NCBI RefSeq assembly: GCF_029714205.1
Contig: NZ_CP121648.1
Coordinates: forward strand, 3,843,501-3,907,500
Origin: Methylobacterium sp. CB376
GTDB taxonomy: Bacteria; Pseudomonadota; Alphaproteobacteria; Rhizobiales; Beijerinckiaceae
Reading direction: 5' to 3'
DNA: 64,000 nucleotides
This document shows positions 34,973 to 44,474 of the stretch, piece by piece; position 1 is the stretch's first letter; each line of letters starts with the position of its first letter. A program made the position numbers and the translations under genes. The notes under the pieces are model-generated. The model made no database searches, was not told the origin of the DNA, and worked only from the letters and a program-made list of their open reading frames with translations.

Positions 34973-37900
34973 GCCCGCTCGATCTCCGCCAGGGTGGCGT
35001 CGCGCGCCTGCATCAGCCGCGCCAGGACGTCGTCGAGGTCCCGGCGCGCGTCGCAGGCGCGCTCGACCTCGCGGCAGACCTCGGCGAGCGCCGGGAAGCC
35101 GAGCAGGCCCGCGAGCGAGACGATCTCGTGCGCCTCCCGGGCCAGCCGGTCATGGGCGAGGTCCGGCGAGAACCGCGAGCGCAGGTCCGCCGCCAGCCGC
35201 GCCCGCAGGGCCCGCAGCGCGTCGGGACCGAGCCGCCCGGCCTCGCCGGCGGAGACCGGCTCCGGGAGGCGCCCCCCGCCCCGGTCCAGCGCTGCACCAC
35301 GGCGAGAAGGTCCTTCTGCCGGAACGGCTTGCCGATGTGATCGTCCATCCCGGCGGCCCGGAACTCCGCGATCTGCGAGGGCAGCACGTTCGCCGTCATG
35401 GCGATGATCGGCAGCCGGCCCGCCGCCCCGCTCAGCGTGCGGATCCGCCGCGTCGCGGTCAGGCCGTCGACCACCGGCATCTGCACGTCCATCAGCACGA
35501 TGTCGAAGCCGCCGGCCGCCGTGGCCTCGACCGCGGCCTCGCCGTGGGGCACCGCCACCACCGCGTGCCCGGCCGCCTCCAGCACGCGGCTGGCGATGTC
35601 GCGGTTGATGTCGCTGTCGTCCGCCAGGAGGATGCGGGCGGGCCGGGCCAGCTTCGGGTCGCGCTCCGGGGCGAGCGGCAGGGGCGGCGCGGCGCGCAGG
35701 AGCCGCAGCGTGAACCAGAAGGTCGACCCGCGGCCCGGCACGCTCTCGACGCCGATCCGCCCGCCCATCGCCTCGACGAGCGCCTTCGAGATCGCGAGGC
35801 CGAGGCCCGTCCCCCCAAATTCGCGCCGGATCGAGCCGTCCGCCTGGCTGAAGCGCTGGAAGAGGCGCCCGAGCTTGTCCTCCTCGATCCCGACCCCGGT
35901 GTCGCGCACCGCGAAGCGCACCGTCAGCGCCTCCGCGGCGATCCGGTCCGGCGCGACCGAGAGCGTCACCGAGCCGGCGTGGCAGAATTTCTGGGCATTG
36001 GCCGCGAGGTTGAGGAGCACCTGGCGGACGCGGCCCTGGTCCCCGACCAGCCAGTCCGGCACGGCCGGGTCGATCTCGGCGGCGAGCGTCAGGCCCTTGC
36101 GCTCGGCCGGCTCGCGCACGATCGCCACCACCTCGCCGATCAGGGCGCGCAGCGCGAAGGGCCGCGGATCGAGGGCGACCCGGCCCGCCTCGATGGCCGA
36201 GAAGTCGAGGACGTCGTTCACCACCGCGAGCAGCGCCCGCCCGGCCGTGCGGATGTGCTCGACCTGCCGCTGCTGCTCGGCCGCGAGGAGCCCGCACTCG
36301 GTGAGCAGGTCCGCGTAGCCCAGGATGCCGTGCAGGGGCGTGCGGATCTCGTGGCTCATCATGGCGAGGAACTCGGACTTGGCGGTGCTGGCCGCCTCCG
36401 CCTCCTCGCGCGCCTGCTCGGCGAGCCGCGTCGCCTGTTTCAGGGCCCGCTCGGCCCGCATGCGCGGGGTGACGTCGAAGTCGAGGCCGACGATCCGGAC
36501 CGGGGCGCCGCTGCCGTTGCGCATGATCCGCCCGTGGCCCTCGATCCAGCACTCGACCGCGCCGCCGCCGCCGCGCGCGGCGGGCCGGAAGGTCACCGCG
36601 TAGTTCTGCCGGGTCGCGACCGCCTCGTGCACGGCCTCCCAGACCCTCCCGGCATCCTCGGGATGGAGGAGCCGGGTCCATTCCTGCGAGGTGAGCGTGA
36701 CGACCGCGTCGGCCGCGTCCACCTCCAGCCCGTAGCGGCGGGCGCTGACGCGCGACAGCAGCACGAGGCCCGCCTGCATGTCCCATTCCCAGACGCCGGC
36801 GCCGGCCGCCGTCTGGGCGAGCTGCAGCAGGTCCTTGGACTGGCGGACCTGCTCCTGGGCCGTGATGATGTCGTCGATGTCGAGGGCGGTGCCGAGCCAC
36901 TCGGTGATGACGCCCTGGGTCAGGAGCGGCACCATCACCAGCCGGTGCCAGCGGTAGACGCCGTCGTGGCGGCGCAGGCGGCCCTCGACCGTGAGGGGCT
37001 CGCTCGCCCGCTCGGCCCGCGCCCAGGCCTCGGCCATGCGGGCGCTGTCGGCCGGGTGGTTGTGGGCGAGCCGGTCGGCGACGGCGTTCGAGATCGGTCC
37101 GTAATAGCGGTCGAACTGGGCGTTGCGGTAGAGGGCCTCGCGGGTGTCGGGCCGCACCGTCCAGACGAGCTGCGGCAGGGCCTCGGCGAGGGCGCGGTAG
37201 CGCGCCTCGCTGAGGCCGATGGCGCGCTCGCGCTGCCGGTGGGCGGTGACGTCCGAGAAGGTGCGGATGGCGCCGCCCGAGGCGAGGCGCACGGTGCGCA
37301 CCTCGATCACCGTCCCGTTCGGGCGGGAGCGCTCGTAGACCTTCGGGGCGCCGAGCAGGTCCCCCTTGAGCTTGAGCCAGGGGTCGTGATCCTCGGTGGC
37401 CCCGCTGAACTCGCCGGTGCGCTGCTGGTAGGCGACCAGGGCCGCGAAGCTCGGCTTCTCGGTGGCGAAGGCCGCCGGGAGGTCGAGGAGCGCCAGGGCG
37501 CGCTCGTTGCACAGCTGGACGATGCCGTCCTGGTCGATCACCAGCACGCCCTGGTCCATATGCGCCAGGGTGGCGTCGAGGAGGGCGGTCTTCTCGTGCA
37601 GGGCGGCCTCGGCGCTGCGCCGGGCGGTCACGTCCGTGCAGGTGCAGACCACGCCGCCCTCGGGGAGCCAGGTGCTGCGGATCTCCAGCACCCTGCCGTC
37701 CGGGAGGGTGCGCTCCGCGAGGGGCGCCGGGCCGGCATGCGCCCCGCCCGGCTCCGCCTCGCTCCAGGCGGCCCGCAGGAGGTCCGGCACGCGGGCGTGC
37801 GGCGCGCCCACCAGCGCGTCGGAGGCGAGGCCGAGGAGTTCCGCCGCGCGCCGGTTGGCCACCGCGACGGTGCCGCGGCCGTCGATCATGACGAGGCCCT

Positions 37901-39083
37901 GGTCCATGGCGTCGAGGGTGGTGCTGAGCAGAACCTGCTGGGCGGCCACCTCCCGGGTGCGGCGCTCCACCATCTGTTCGAGGTCGCGGTTGATGGCGCG
38001 CAGGGCATCCGCCTGGTCGCGCAGGCGCGCGGAGGCGACGGCGAGGGCCGCGCCGACCTCGTCGACCTCGCTGAAGGAGGAGCGCGGGACGGGGATCGCC
38101 TCCCCGGACCCGAGGGCCCGCGCCGCCTCCGCCAAGCGATGCTGGGCCGCCACGATGCGCCGGCCCACCATGGCCGAGGCGACGAGGGCGACGAACATCA
38201 GCGCCGCGATGATCGGGACCAGCACGGAGAGCGAATCGGTGAGCGGCTCCTGGAGGGCCGAGCGCTCGATGCCGATGCTGACGAGCCAGCCCGCCACGCC
38301 GGAGCGCTGGTAGGTGGCGAAGACCGGAACCCCGAGCAGGTTGCGCCCCGACCACGTGCCCCGCTGGCCCTTCACGGCGGCGAAGCCCGGGAGCGGCCTG
38401 CCGGTGGCGTTGGCGCTGTCGACCGACCGCCCGATGATGGTGCCGGTGCGGTCCGTGATCGAGCCGGAATACGGGGCGGCGACGCCCGCATCGGCGAGGA
38501 GCTGGCCGAACAGCGCGGCGCTGTAGCTCGCGCTCAGCAGGTAGGCGATCCGCCCGCCGCGGGTCACCGGGACGCCGACGCGGATCATGGGCTCGCCGGA
38601 GACCGCCCCGACGAACAGGTCCGAGACGGTGGGCTTGCCCGATTCGAGCACGTTCCGGTCGATGTCGCGCAGCAGGTTCGGCAGCGCCGTGCCGTAGGGC
38701 AGGCGCGTGTTGATCAGCTGCTGGCCGTCGCGGCCGCGCAGGATGATGTTGACGCCCTGCAGGGTCACGAGTTCGCGCGCCTGCGCATCGAAGCGCGCGA
38801 GGTCGCCGGTGTCGAGGGCGGGCGAGGTCGCCAGCGCCTGCAGCATCGCGATCTGCCCGGACAGGAAGCGGTCGACCTGCGCGACCGCGTAGGCGTTGAT
38901 CGCGACCGTGGCGCTCTCCAGGCGCTGCTGCTCGGCCGCGACCCAGCGCCATGCCAGCAGGCCCGAGATCGCGACGCTCGGGATCAGCAGCACGAGCGTC
39001 AGGGCCACGATGGAGTAAGACAAGGGCCGTGGCCGCCGCCCCGCCACGCGGTCTCCGGACAATGACGCGACTGTCGTGCTCAC
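34960..39083 (-). CDS. Hybrid histidine kinase (Cache-PAS-HisKA-HATPase-REC, Hpt out of frame)
   Basis: A membrane sensor kinase of about 1370 aa. A membrane segment ([20 protein letters not shown]) is followed by a periplasmic Cache-like sensor, a second membrane segment ([19 protein letters not shown]), several PAS domains with a coiled coil, and HisKA with the phospho-His in [13 protein letters not shown]. HATPase motifs are [21 protein letters not shown] and [14 protein letters not shown]; the receiver has LLADDSDIN and [12 protein letters not shown]. After RWTGAGG the frame shifts at a six-C run (35272-35277). A true Hpt domain ([21 protein letters not shown]) lies in the neighbouring frame, ending at 34960; in the main frame translation stops at 35013 without it. 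The GTG at 39083 is the likely start. Confidence 0.85.
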
Positions 39084-39227
39084 CCTCTCGGCCCCCGTCT
39101 GATCTTGGTTAGCACAGGGACGAGCCGATCCGGCAGCCGGAGGCGGCATAGGTCTTTCGGCGTAAGAGTGGGGGACGGGGCGGCCGAGCTGGAGGATCGC
39201 GCCGCAACCGGTGCGCCGGGCGGCGCG

Positions 39228-39363
39228 TCATCCGACATCCGGTTGATGGCTTCGCCATCTCCGATTTCGGCCATGCGGATGTCGGCTTCGCTCAGGCGCC
39301 GCGCTCAGGCGCCGCGCGGGCTCGTGATCCGGGATCCGCGTCGATCAAGCGGATCCCGGATCA
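39228..39363. repeat. Dispersed intergenic repeat, copy D (longest)
   Basis: The complete element: tcatccgacatccggttgat, a small gatggc-ttc-gccatc hairpin, the core atgcggatgtcggcttcgct, and a terminal hairpin with a perfect 15-bp stem (39325-39339 with 39349-39363, loop gtcgatcaa). A 13-bp piece (ctcaggcgccgcg) is duplicated in tandem at 39291-39316. The right arm ends on the stop codon of the next reverse-strand gene. Confidence 0.88.
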
Positions 39364-39882
39364 GTCGCGGCGCAGGATGTCCTCGGCGCGCTTGAGCTGG
39401 ACGAAGCGCGATTGCGGCGCCTCGACCCTGTAGCCGAGGGATTGCGCCGTGCCGCGCAGGTCCCGCACCGCCGCCTTGCCGGCCTCGGTCCCGTGGCAGA
39501 TCGAGAAGTAGAGGGCGACGAAATTCGCGTTCCGCCGCACCGTCTCGCGGGAATCCGCGCCCGCGAAGGGCGCGATCATCAGCGCGACGGTGCGGCCGTC
39601 CTGCTCGGAGAGGATGGCGGGCCGGGTCGGCGAGCAGAAGACGTAGCCGTTCTCCTCCGGCCCCTCGCTGCGGCCCTGGGCGCTCGCGTGGAAGGTCTTG
39701 ACCCGCGTCCGGTTGAGCACGCCCTCGGCGCTGCGCGTCACCGGCTCGGCCTTGACGACGCTGAATTCGTCGCAGCCATCCTTCTGGCACAGGCCTCGGA
39801 CCAGGTCGGGGCGGGCGTAATCCTGCTGCGCGAGGGCGGGGACGGCGAGGAAGGCGAGGAGCGCGACGGTGCGGATCAGCAT
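39361..39882 (-). CDS. Periplasmic hypothetical protein
   Basis: A 173-residue protein with a signal peptide (MLIRTVALLAFLAVPALAQQ). AGAGGTCAG directly precedes its ATG. The mature part has three cysteines that could form disulfides (CQKDGCDEF, YVFCSPTRP, YFSICHG), with FNRTRVKTF-like and NANFVALYFSICHGTEAG segments reminiscent of small exported proteins of Methylobacterium. No known domain was recognised. Its stop codon is supplied by repeat copy D. Confidence 0.65.
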   Translation of the reverse strand: MLIRTVALLAFLAVPALAQQDYARPDLVRGLCQKDGCDEFSVVKAEPVTRSAEGVLNRTRVKTFHASAQGRSEGPEENGYVFCSPTRPAILSEQDGRTVALMIAPFAGADSRETVRRNANFVALYFSICHGTEAGKAAVRDLRGTAQSLGYRVEAPQSRFVQLKRAEDILRRD

Positions 39883-40042
39883 CTGACCTCTCGGATCATG
39901 ACCGGAACCGCGCCGATAGCGCCCGAACCGCGGCCGGATGATGACGCCCCGGCGCCTGTACGCGGTGCCCCCGATCGGCCATGACGGCGGGGCCGCGCGG
40001 CGCACCAGCAGCGCGCGGCGCGCGCCAGCAGGGGAGGACGCC

Positions 40043-40834
40043 ATGGCCCACGCCTTCACGCATTCCGGAACGGCCCGCGGCGGGACGAACGGGCCGGATC
40101 TCGACGCCGAAGCGGTGCGGGAGGCGCGCCGGGACCTCGCCGCCTGCTTCCGGATGGCGGCCCGCTACGGCTTCGAGGAGGGGATCTGCAACCATTTCTC
40201 GGCGCTGGTGCCCGGCCACGACGACCTCTTCCTGGTCAATCCCTACGGCTACGCCTTCCGCGAGCTGACGGCCTCGCACCTCCTCGTCTGCGACTTCGAC
40301 GGGAACGTGATCGCCGGGGACGGCCGGCCGGAAGCCACCGCCTTCTACATCCACGCCCGCCTGCACCGGGCGCTGCCGCGGGCGCGGGCCGCCTTCCACA
40401 CCCACATGCCCTACGCGACGGCGCTCAGCATGACGGAGGGCGAGCCGCTCCTCTTCGCCGGCCAGACCGCCCTCAAGTTCTACGGCCGCGTCGCGGTCGA
40501 CCGGGACTATAACGGGCTCGCCCTCGACGCCCGCGAGGGCGACCGCATCGCCGCCTCGGTGGGCGGCGCCGACATCCTGTTCATGAGGCATCACGGCGTC
40601 ATGGTGCTCGGGCCCAGCATCGCGGAGGCCTTCGACGACCTCTATTACCTGGAGCGCGCCTGCGAGGTGCAGTGCCTCGCCCTCGCCACCGGGCGGCCCG
40701 TGCGCCCGGTCGATCCGGCGGTCGCCGCGGCGGCGGCGCGCCAGATGCGCGAGGGCGACCCGGAATCGGCGCGCCTGCACCTCGCGAGCCTGCGCCGCCA
40801 GCTCGACGCGGAGGAGCCGTCCTACCGCGCCTGA
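40043..40834 (+). CDS. Class II aldolase/adducin-family protein
   Basis: A cytoplasmic zinc-dependent aldolase-like protein of 263 aa. The fold is marked by FGFEEGICNHFSALVPG-type sequence (here YGFEEGICNHFS), LVNPYGYAFRELTASHLLVCD, the metal ligands in FHTHMPYATAL and MRHHGVMVLG, and a C-terminal helix. Family members include fuculose- and ribulose-phosphate aldolases and many uncharacterised enzymes; substrate cannot be set. A ggggagg ribosome site precedes the ATG. It may share the strand and promoter region with repA 68 bases downstream. Confidence 0.88.
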   Translation: MAHAFTHSGTARGGTNGPDLDAEAVREARRDLAACFRMAARYGFEEGICNHFSALVPGHDDLFLVNPYGYAFRELTASHLLVCDFDGNVIAGDGRPEATAFYIHARLHRALPRARAAFHTHMPYATALSMTEGEPLLFAGQTALKFYGRVAVDRDYNGLALDAREGDRIAASVGGADILFMRHHGVMVLGPSIAEAFDDLYYLERACEVQCLALATGRPVRPVDPAVAAAAARQMREGDPESARLHLASLRRQLDAEEPSYRA

Positions 40835-40901
40835 CCCCGAAGGCGCAGTTTTCTGTGGATCGTGCAGTGCCTGGTAAGGCCGGGCGGAGTAGGCTCCCGG
40901 C

Positions 40902-42989
40902 ATGGCCAGGGTCCGCCTTCACCTGAAGAGCCGCGAGGATTTCGCGGCGCTCTCGCTCCACGAGAAGAACGCCTACCTGCAGGACGTGGCCGAGCGCGTC
41001 ATGAAGGTGCGCGGCGAGGAGCACGTGCCGCTGTCCAAGGACGCGCTGTCGCGCCTGCGGCGCTTCTACATGCGCCGCTCCTTCGCGGACCTGAAGCGGG
41101 AGGAGATCGAGGACGAGGGCATGCGCCACGCCCTCGACCGGATGGCCGAGGCGATCCGCGCCGACGAGGTGCAGAAGGTCATCGAGCACGAGCTGCCGAG
41201 CCCCCGCAAGACCGCCGGCCCGGAGGCGCGGCGGATCACCCGGCCGCCCCCCGACACCGACGCCCAGCTGATGTTCTGGGTGCCGGCGGTGTTCGACGCC
41301 CCCATCAAGGACGACATGAACCTGATGGACGTCGCGCCCTTCGCCCTGTCGAAGACCGCGGGCGAGGGCATCATCCGCTACGAGCTCAAGGACGCCATCA
41401 TCACGATCGAGGGCGGCGCCGAGGTCGGGCTCGCCACCGCCTACGATTACGACATCGTCATCAACATGATCTCGCACCTCGCCGAGGCGGTGCGGGTCTA
41501 CCGGATCGAGGAGGCGAAGGGCCGCCGCCCGAGCCTGCCGGGCCGGGTCTACCGCCCGGCCGCCGCCGAGATCCTGAAATTCTGCCGCCGCGACCTCGGC
41601 GGCAAGCAGTACATCGACCTCGAACGCGCGCTCGACCGGCTTCAGGCCACCCGCGTCAAGATCACCAACCTGCATGGCGGCAAGCGCCGCGAGACCCAGT
41701 CCTTCCCGCTCATCGGCCGCTACAAGGTGGTGAGCCGCACCGTCCAGGACCGGATCGACCAGATCGAGATCGAGATCCCGAACTGGGTCTACGAGGGCAT
41801 CGTCAAGCCGGACGGCAAGCCGACGATCCTCACCCTCAACGCCGACTACTTCCTGATCAACCGGCCGATCGCGAAGTTCATCTACCGGCTGGCGCGCAAG
41901 GCGGCGGGCGAGACCGAGGCCCGCTACTCCCTGCCCGAGCTGCACAAGCGCTCCGGCTCGAAGCTGCCGCCGCACAAGTTCCGCCAAGCCGTCGAGGACA
42001 TCGTCCAGGACGCGCAGCTGAGCCCGCTGCCCGATTACGACCTGATCCTGGAGAAGAGCGAGCGCTCGACGGTGCTGCGGATGCGCCGCCGCGCCGCCCG
42101 CCGCGAGGGCGCCGAGTCCTCCGGCCGCGAGTCCCCCGCCCGCGAGTCCCCGCCCGCGAGGCCGCCCCCGCCCGCGACTGATCCCGCGGCCCTGCCGGAT
42201 GCGCCCGGGCGGGCATCCCCGGGCGGGGAGCGCGGAGGAGCCGCGGGCGCCGCGTCGCGCCGGGCCGTCTTGTCCCAGCGTCATCCGGCGTGCTACGATT
42301 TCGGCATGCTCCGGGTGCGGTCCTTCCTGCAGGTCTTGGTGGCGATCGCGCTGATCGCGGCCGGCCTCGCGTCGTCGGCCGCCCATGCCCGGTCCGCGCA
42401 TGGCCACGAGGGCGCGCGCATGGCCGCGTCCGCCGCGCCGGCGGCGATCCGGGATGCCGCGATCCGCCTCGGCGGCGACCATCACGGCGAGACCGGCAGC
42501 ACCGATGCCGGCACGGCCCACCCGGTCTGCTGCTGCGGCAGCACCTGCTGCGCCGCCCTGGCCAGCCCGGCCGGGGTTCCGGTCCGGGCCGCCCGCGCGG
42601 CCCGCCCGCTGAGGCCGCCTGGCGAGCGGCCCCGTCCCGACGCCCTGTCGGAAGCCCTGCCCCGTCCCCCCGATCCCTCGCGTGACCGGCGCGCCCGCGG
42701 GCGCGTGACGCCACGCCGTCGTGCCGGCGGCTGGCCCGAGTTCCACGACGAAGGACCGATCCTCCCATGCGTACCCTGTTTGCCGCGGCCCTCGGCCTCG
42801 CGGCCCTCGCCCTGTGCGCCGGCGGCGCCCCGGCCCACGAGGGCCACGATCACGGCAGCGAGCCCCCGGCGGCGGCCACCCAGGCGCCGCGCGGCCATTC
42901 CAGCTCCGAGCGGTTCGAGCTCGTCGCGGTCGCCCGGCAGGGCGTCCTCGCGGTCTATCTCGACCGCGCGGCCACGAACGAGCCGGTGA
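40902..42989 (+). CDS. repA: RPA-family plasmid replication initiator, C-terminus running into next gene
   Basis: A plasmid-type initiator of the alphaproteobacterial RPA (replication initiator protein A) family. It is expected to bind iterons and open an origin. After a helical N-terminal region of about 110 residues, the core (about 120-400) shows LMFWVPAVFDAPIKDDMNLM, PFALSK, IIRYELKDAIITIEGG, LDRLQATRVKITN, IPNWVYEGI and the winged-helix-like DYFLINRPIAKFIYRLARKAAG and LHKRSGSKLPPHKFRQAV. After RMRRRA at about 42095 the reading becomes repetitive (GRESPARESPPAR) and continues without a stop through the next small gene to 42989. The genuine end is probably near 42.1-42.3 kb, and a frameshift is likely. 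No parAB genes are adjacent. Confidence 0.85.
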   Translation: MARVRLHLKSREDFAALSLHEKNAYLQDVAERVMKVRGEEHVPLSKDALSRLRRFYMRRSFADLKREEIEDEGMRHALDRMAEAIRADEVQKVIEHELPSPRKTAGPEARRITRPPPDTDAQLMFWVPAVFDAPIKDDMNLMDVAPFALSKTAGEGIIRYELKDAIITIEGGAEVGLATAYDYDIVINMISHLAEAVRVYRIEEAKGRRPSLPGRVYRPAAAEILKFCRRDLGGKQYIDLERALDRLQATRVKITNLHGGKRRETQSFPLIGRYKVVSRTVQDRIDQIEIEIPNWVYEGIVKPDGKPTILTLNADYFLINRPIAKFIYRLARKAAGETEARYSLPELHKRSGSKLPPHKFRQAVEDIVQDAQLSPLPDYDLILEKSERSTVLRMRRRAARREGAESSGRESPARESPPARPPPPATDPAALPDAPGRASPGGERGGAAGAASRRAVLSQRHPACYDFGMLRVRSFLQVLVAIALIAAGLASSAAHARSAHGHEGARMAASAAPAAIRDAAIRLGGDHHGETGSTDAGTAHPVCCCGSTCCAALASPAGVPVRAARAARPLRPPGERPRPDALSEALPRPPDPSRDRRARGRVTPRRRAGGWPEFHDEGPILPCVPCLPRPSASRPSPCAPAAPRPTRATITAASPRRRPPRRRAAIPAPSGSSSSRSPGRASSRSISTARPRTSR
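42306..42989 (+). CDS. Cys-rich exported metal-related small protein, in frame with repA
   Basis: A credible separate start lies at the ATG at 42306: MLRVRSFLQVLVAIALIAAGLASSAAHA is a signal peptide. It is followed by a His-containing region and the cysteine cluster CCCGSTCC, as in small metal-binding proteins that precede heavy-metal efflux operons. The natural length would be about 125 aa, ending near 42685, but the frame stays open and overlaps the adaptor gene by 220 bases. A one-base change in the C-run near 42664-42669 would bring a TGA at 42683 into use. It probably belongs to the efflux operon rather than to repA. Confidence 0.5.
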   Translation: MLRVRSFLQVLVAIALIAAGLASSAAHARSAHGHEGARMAASAAPAAIRDAAIRLGGDHHGETGSTDAGTAHPVCCCGSTCCAALASPAGVPVRAARAARPLRPPGERPRPDALSEALPRPPDPSRDRRARGRVTPRRRAGGWPEFHDEGPILPCVPCLPRPSASRPSPCAPAAPRPTRATITAASPRRRPPRRRAAIPAPSGSSSSRSPGRASSRSISTARPRTSR

Positions 42990-44461
42990 CGAACGCCGTC
43001 ATCCAGGCCGAGACCCCGGCCGGACCGGCCACCGCCGCCCCGCAGCCGGACGGCAGTTTCCGGCTCGACGCCGCCTGGAGCGAGGCGCCGGGCGAGTACG
43101 AGGTCGTGTTCACCGTCGAGGCCGACGGGGCCTCCGAGGTGTTCCCGGTGGCGCTGGACGTTCACCCGCCGGCCGCCCCCGAGCCGGGCAAGGCGGCGAG
43201 CCGGGCGGCCGCCTGGGCCGCGGCCCTCGACGTGGCGCACGACCTGCGCCAGCACCTCGTCCAGCGCGACCCGGTCGCGCTGCTCATCGGCGGCGGGGGC
43301 TTCGTGCTCGGCGGCCTCACCGTCCTGCTGATCCGCGGGCGCCGGCCGGCGATCCCGGCCATCCTGGTGCTGGCGGGCGCCGCCGCCCTGCTCTCCCCCG
43401 GCGCCGCGCGCGCGCACGAGGGCCACGGCGACGAGAGCGCCGCCCTCGCGGCGCCGGGCGGGCGCGACCTCGCCCGGCGCCAGGCGGATGGCAGCGTGTT
43501 CGTGCCCAAGCCGACCCAGCGGATCCTGTCGATCCGCACCGCGATCACCGCCACGGCGCGCCTGCCGCGCACCGTCGAACTGCCCGGCCGGGTCATCCCG
43601 GACCCGAATGCCAGCGGGGTGGTCCAGTCGGCGGTCGGCGGGCGCCTCGCGCCGCCCCCCGGCGGCTTCCCGCGGCTGGGCACGCCGGTGCGCAAGGACG
43701 ACGTCCTCGCCACCGTGACGCCGCCGCTGCAGCAGATCGACGTCTCCGACATGCGCCAGCGCCAGGGCGAACTCGACCAGCAGATCGCGATCGTCCAGCG
43801 CCGCGTCGAGCGCTACCAGCGGCTCACCGTCAGCGGCGCCGTCGCCCAGGTGCAGCTGGAGGAAGCCCTGGACGAGCTGCGCGGCCTGAAGGACCGCCGG
43901 GCGGCGCTCGACCGGGTGCGCCAGCAGCCCGAGGCGCTGGTCGCGCCGGTCGACGGCGTGGTCGCGGAGGCGAATGCCGTGGCCGGCCAGATGGCGAGCC
44001 CGGGCGCCCAGGTCTTCCTGATCGTCGATCCGCTGCGCCTGTGGGTCGAGGCGCTGAGCTTCGACGCGCTCTCCCCGGCCCAGACCGCCTCCGCGCGCCT
44101 CGCCGACGGCCGCACCCTGGCCCTCGCCTATCGGGGCGCGGGCCTCGCGGATCGCAACCAGGCCGTGCCCGTCCAGTTCGCCGTGGCGGAGGGCAACGGC
44201 GACCTGCGCACCGGGCAGTTCGTGACCGTGCTCGCCAGCATCTCGACCCCGCAGGAGGGCTTGGCCCTGCCGCGGGCCAGCGTGGTGCGCGGCGCCAACG
44301 GCCAGAGCCTCGTCTACGAGCACACCAAGCCCGAACTCTTCGAGCCGCGCGAGGTGCGCGTCGAGCCCCTGGACGCCGAGCGCGTGCTGGTTCTCTCGGG
44401 CCTCGCGGCCGGACGGCGGGTGGTGACGCAGGGCGCCGAACTGCTCAACCAGGTTCGCTGA
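42767..44461 (+). CDS. RND efflux periplasmic adaptor, CzcB/CusB family
   Basis: A membrane-fusion protein of 564 aa linking an RND pump to an outer-membrane channel for heavy-metal export. A signal peptide precedes a His-rich HEGHDHG, then an immunoglobulin-like domain. An internal membrane segment (VALLIGGGGFVLGGLTVLLI) leads to a second His-rich HEGHGDE. The adaptor proper follows: ARLPRTVELPGRVIPDPN, coiled-coil hairpin around QGELDQQIAIVQRRVERYQRL, lipoyl half VAPVDGVVAEANAVAGQMASPG and a beta-barrel. Usual adaptors are about 400 aa; the extra 170 residues are the N-terminal module. The RND gene starts 13 bases downstream. Confidence 0.9.
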   Translation: MRTLFAAALGLAALALCAGGAPAHEGHDHGSEPPAAATQAPRGHSSSERFELVAVARQGVLAVYLDRAATNEPVTNAVIQAETPAGPATAAPQPDGSFRLDAAWSEAPGEYEVVFTVEADGASEVFPVALDVHPPAAPEPGKAASRAAAWAAALDVAHDLRQHLVQRDPVALLIGGGGFVLGGLTVLLIRGRRPAIPAILVLAGAAALLSPGAARAHEGHGDESAALAAPGGRDLARRQADGSVFVPKPTQRILSIRTAITATARLPRTVELPGRVIPDPNASGVVQSAVGGRLAPPPGGFPRLGTPVRKDDVLATVTPPLQQIDVSDMRQRQGELDQQIAIVQRRVERYQRLTVSGAVAQVQLEEALDELRGLKDRRAALDRVRQQPEALVAPVDGVVAEANAVAGQMASPGAQVFLIVDPLRLWVEALSFDALSPAQTASARLADGRTLALAYRGAGLADRNQAVPVQFAVAEGNGDLRTGQFVTVLASISTPQEGLALPRASVVRGANGQSLVYEHTKPELFEPREVRVEPLDAERVLVLSGLAAGRRVVTQGAELLNQVR

Positions 44462-44474
44462 GGGCAGGCCCGCG

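Noticed and set aside
33060..39065. 2001-codon open reading on the forward strand opposite the hybrid kinase
   Set aside because: Antisense shadow of a GC-rich gene: Arg/Gly/His-rich, no domain, while the opposite strand carries a complete kinase.
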